A stretch of DNA of 64,000 nt from Atherix ibis. Taxonomy: Eukaryota > Arthropoda > Insecta > Diptera > Athericidae. Position 1 is the first letter of the stretch, and each line of letters opens with the position of its first letter. The stretch is from positions 124,864,267-124,928,266 of the forward strand of contig OY282605.1 in the NCBI GenBank assembly GCA_958298945.1. Direction: 5' to 3'. Position numbers and translations under genes: made by a program. Shown piece by piece: positions 62,701 to 64,000 of the stretch. The notes under the pieces are model-generated. The model did no database searches. It had not been told where the DNA came from and saw nothing but the letters and a program-made list of their open reading frames with translations.

Positions 62701-64000
62701 GTAGAACGGTCAATAAGGAATATTACCTGCAAGTTATGAGCAAGTTGCGCGAAGCAATCCGCCAGAAACGTCCAACTTTTTGAAAAAACACAAAATTCGC
62801 GATACTCGGTCTGTTGAAAAAGTATCGCCAATTTTGAATTTCTGCGTGTAACATATATTCGATTTCAGATTTTTTCGGGGCGTGGTGCATCATGAGTTCT
62901 TGCCACAGGGTAGAACGGTCAATAAGGAATATTACCTGCAAGTTATGAGCAAGTTGCGCGAAGCAATCCGCCAGAAACGTCCAACTTTTTGAAAAAAACA
63001 CAAAATTCGCGATACTCGGTCTGTTCAAAAAGTATCGCCAATTTTGAATTTCTGCGTGTTACATATATTCGATTTTCGATTTTTTCGGGGCGTGGTGCAT
63101 CATGAGTTTTTGCCACAGGGTAGAACGGTCAATAAGGAATATTACCTGCAAGTTATGAGCAAGTTGCGCGAAGCAATCCGCCAGAAACGTCCAACTTTTT
63201 GAAAAAACACAAAATTCGCGATACTCGGTCTGTTTAAAAAGTATCGCGAATTTTAAATTTCTGCGGGTTACATATATTCGATTTTCGATTTTTTCGGGGC
63301 GTGGTGCATCATGAGTTCTTGCCACAGGGTAGACGGGTCAATAAGGAATATTACCTGCAAGTTATGAGCAAGTTGCGCGAAGCAATCCGCCAGAAACGTC
63401 CAACTTTTTGAAAAAACACAAAATTCGCGATACTCGGTCTGTTCAAAAAGTATCGCGAATTTTAAATTTCTGCGGGTTACATATATTCGATTTTCGATTT
63501 TTTCGGGGCGTGGTGCATCATGAGTTCTTGCCACAGGGTAGAACGGTCAATAAGGAATATTACCTGCAAGTTATGAGCAAGTTACGCAAAGCAATCCGCC
63601 AGAAACGTCCAACTTTTTGAAAAAACACAAAATTCGCGATACTCGGTCTGTTTAAAAAGTATCGCGAATTTTAAATTTCTGCGGGTTACATATATTCGAT
63701 TTTCGATTTTTTCGGGGCGTGGTGCATCATGAGTTCTTGCCACAGGGTAGACGGGTCAATAAGGAATATTACCTGCAAGTTATGAGCAAGTTGCGCGAAG
63801 CAATCCGCCAGAAATGTCCAACTTTTTGAAAAAACACAAAATTCGCGATACTCGGTCTGTTCAAAAAGTATCGCGAATTTTAAATTTCTGCGGGTTACAT
63901 ATATTCGATTTTCGATTTTTTCGGGGCGTGGTGCATCATGAGTTCTTGCCACATGGTAGAACGGTCAATAAGGAATATTACCTGCAAGTTATGAGCAAGT
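59713..64000 (+). repeat. Duplicated block D, offset 2927 bp, running off the window
   Basis: About 59713-61073 recurs at 62640-64000. Shared marks include CCACATTGTAGAACGG, CTGTTGAAAA, ATTCGATTTCAGATTTTTTC, GAGTTTTTGCCACAGGG and AGAAATGTCCAAC, each 2927 bp apart. The second copy is cut by the window end. Confidence 0.85.

Larger units (their letters stand above)
16489..64000 (+). repeat. 209-bp satellite array derived from a mariner transposon
   Basis: About 227 head-to-tail copies of a 209-bp unit run without interruption to the window end. Each unit, read on the plus strand, has four parts: a mariner-type terminal sequence (CTCGGTCTGTTCAAAAAGTA); a short stretch ending TTCGATTTTCGATTTTTTC; a transposase segment (RGVVHHEFLPQGRTVNKEYY, LQVMSKLREAIRQKRP); and a tail, CACAAAATTCGCGATAC, matching the inner part of the opposite inverted repeat. 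The transposase segment lies in the catalytic domain between the first and second catalytic Asp of mariner (DD34D) proteins. Since 209 is not a multiple of 3 and each copy stops at TTTTTGA, nothing reads through the array. Open frames of 60-157 residues on both strands are by-products. The right end of the array is not in the window. Confidence 0.96.

Noticed and set aside
16707..63952. Hundreds of 60-157 residue open frames on both strands (MARTHDAP…, MKKHKIRDTRS…, MSSFHRV…) as a gene family
   Set aside because: They recur every 209 bp, overlap on opposite strands, many start at non-ATG codons, and vary only with monomer type. They are repeat by-products of one satellite.
16489..64000. CRISPR-like array of repeats and spacers
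   Set aside because: The whole 209-bp unit is conserved, with no unique spacers, and the genes around it are eukaryotic.
16489..64000. CENP-B-box or telomere-type motif in the satellite
   Set aside because: I found no match to the CENP-B box and no TTAGG runs, so a centromeric or telomeric role cannot be argued from motifs.

Overview
The window looks like AT-rich nuclear DNA from an arthropod, most likely an insect. It has small spliced genes with GT-AG introns, a 5'-truncated non-LTR retrotransposon, mariner relics and a very large satellite array. I cannot fix the order or species from the sequence. No prokaryotic, viral, CRISPR or toxin system is visible. Exon boundaries were worked out by hand from splice sites, reading phase and family resemblance.

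Layout. Positions 1-3956 (minus) hold the 5' and central part of a TMCC-family gene (transmembrane and coiled-coil; Drosophila dementin is the fly member). Its C-terminal membrane helices lie off the left edge. Positions 4200-4534 may hold a small divergent transcript. A jockey-like LINE 3' fragment lies at about 5107-6135, and an internally deleted mariner relic at about 6290-6850. From 6850 to 10000 is AT-rich DNA without a recognisable gene. A complete four-exon MANF gene (10345-11097, plus) is tail-to-tail with a complete three-exon four-helix membrane protein gene (11394-12032, minus). Positions 12060-14836 are mostly empty, with one decayed cysteine-rich exon and one unassigned open exon. 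A complete three-exon SERF-type gene lies at 14837-15898 (minus).

From 16489 to the end of the window (about 47.5 kb, roughly 227 copies) the DNA is one head-to-tail satellite with a 209-bp monomer. The monomer is a shrunken mariner transposon. It carries a terminal-inverted-repeat sequence, a short 5' part, a transposase segment (GVVHHEFLPQGRTVNKEYYL, LREAIRQKRP) and the inner part of the other inverted repeat. The array begins exactly at a transposon-like end next to a TA dinucleotide, its first monomers are the most diverged, and its interior is built of nested higher-order repeats with offsets of 3341, 836, 5213, 2280, 412 and 2927 bp.

The array is the most interesting object here: a mariner deletion derivative turned into a multi-scale satellite about 590 bp upstream of a housekeeping gene. 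The many 60-157 residue open frames inside it are repeat products, not genes. The single-copy genes are unrelated housekeeping functions (ER stress and secretion, ER or membrane organisation, a small charged protein) and do not form a pathway.
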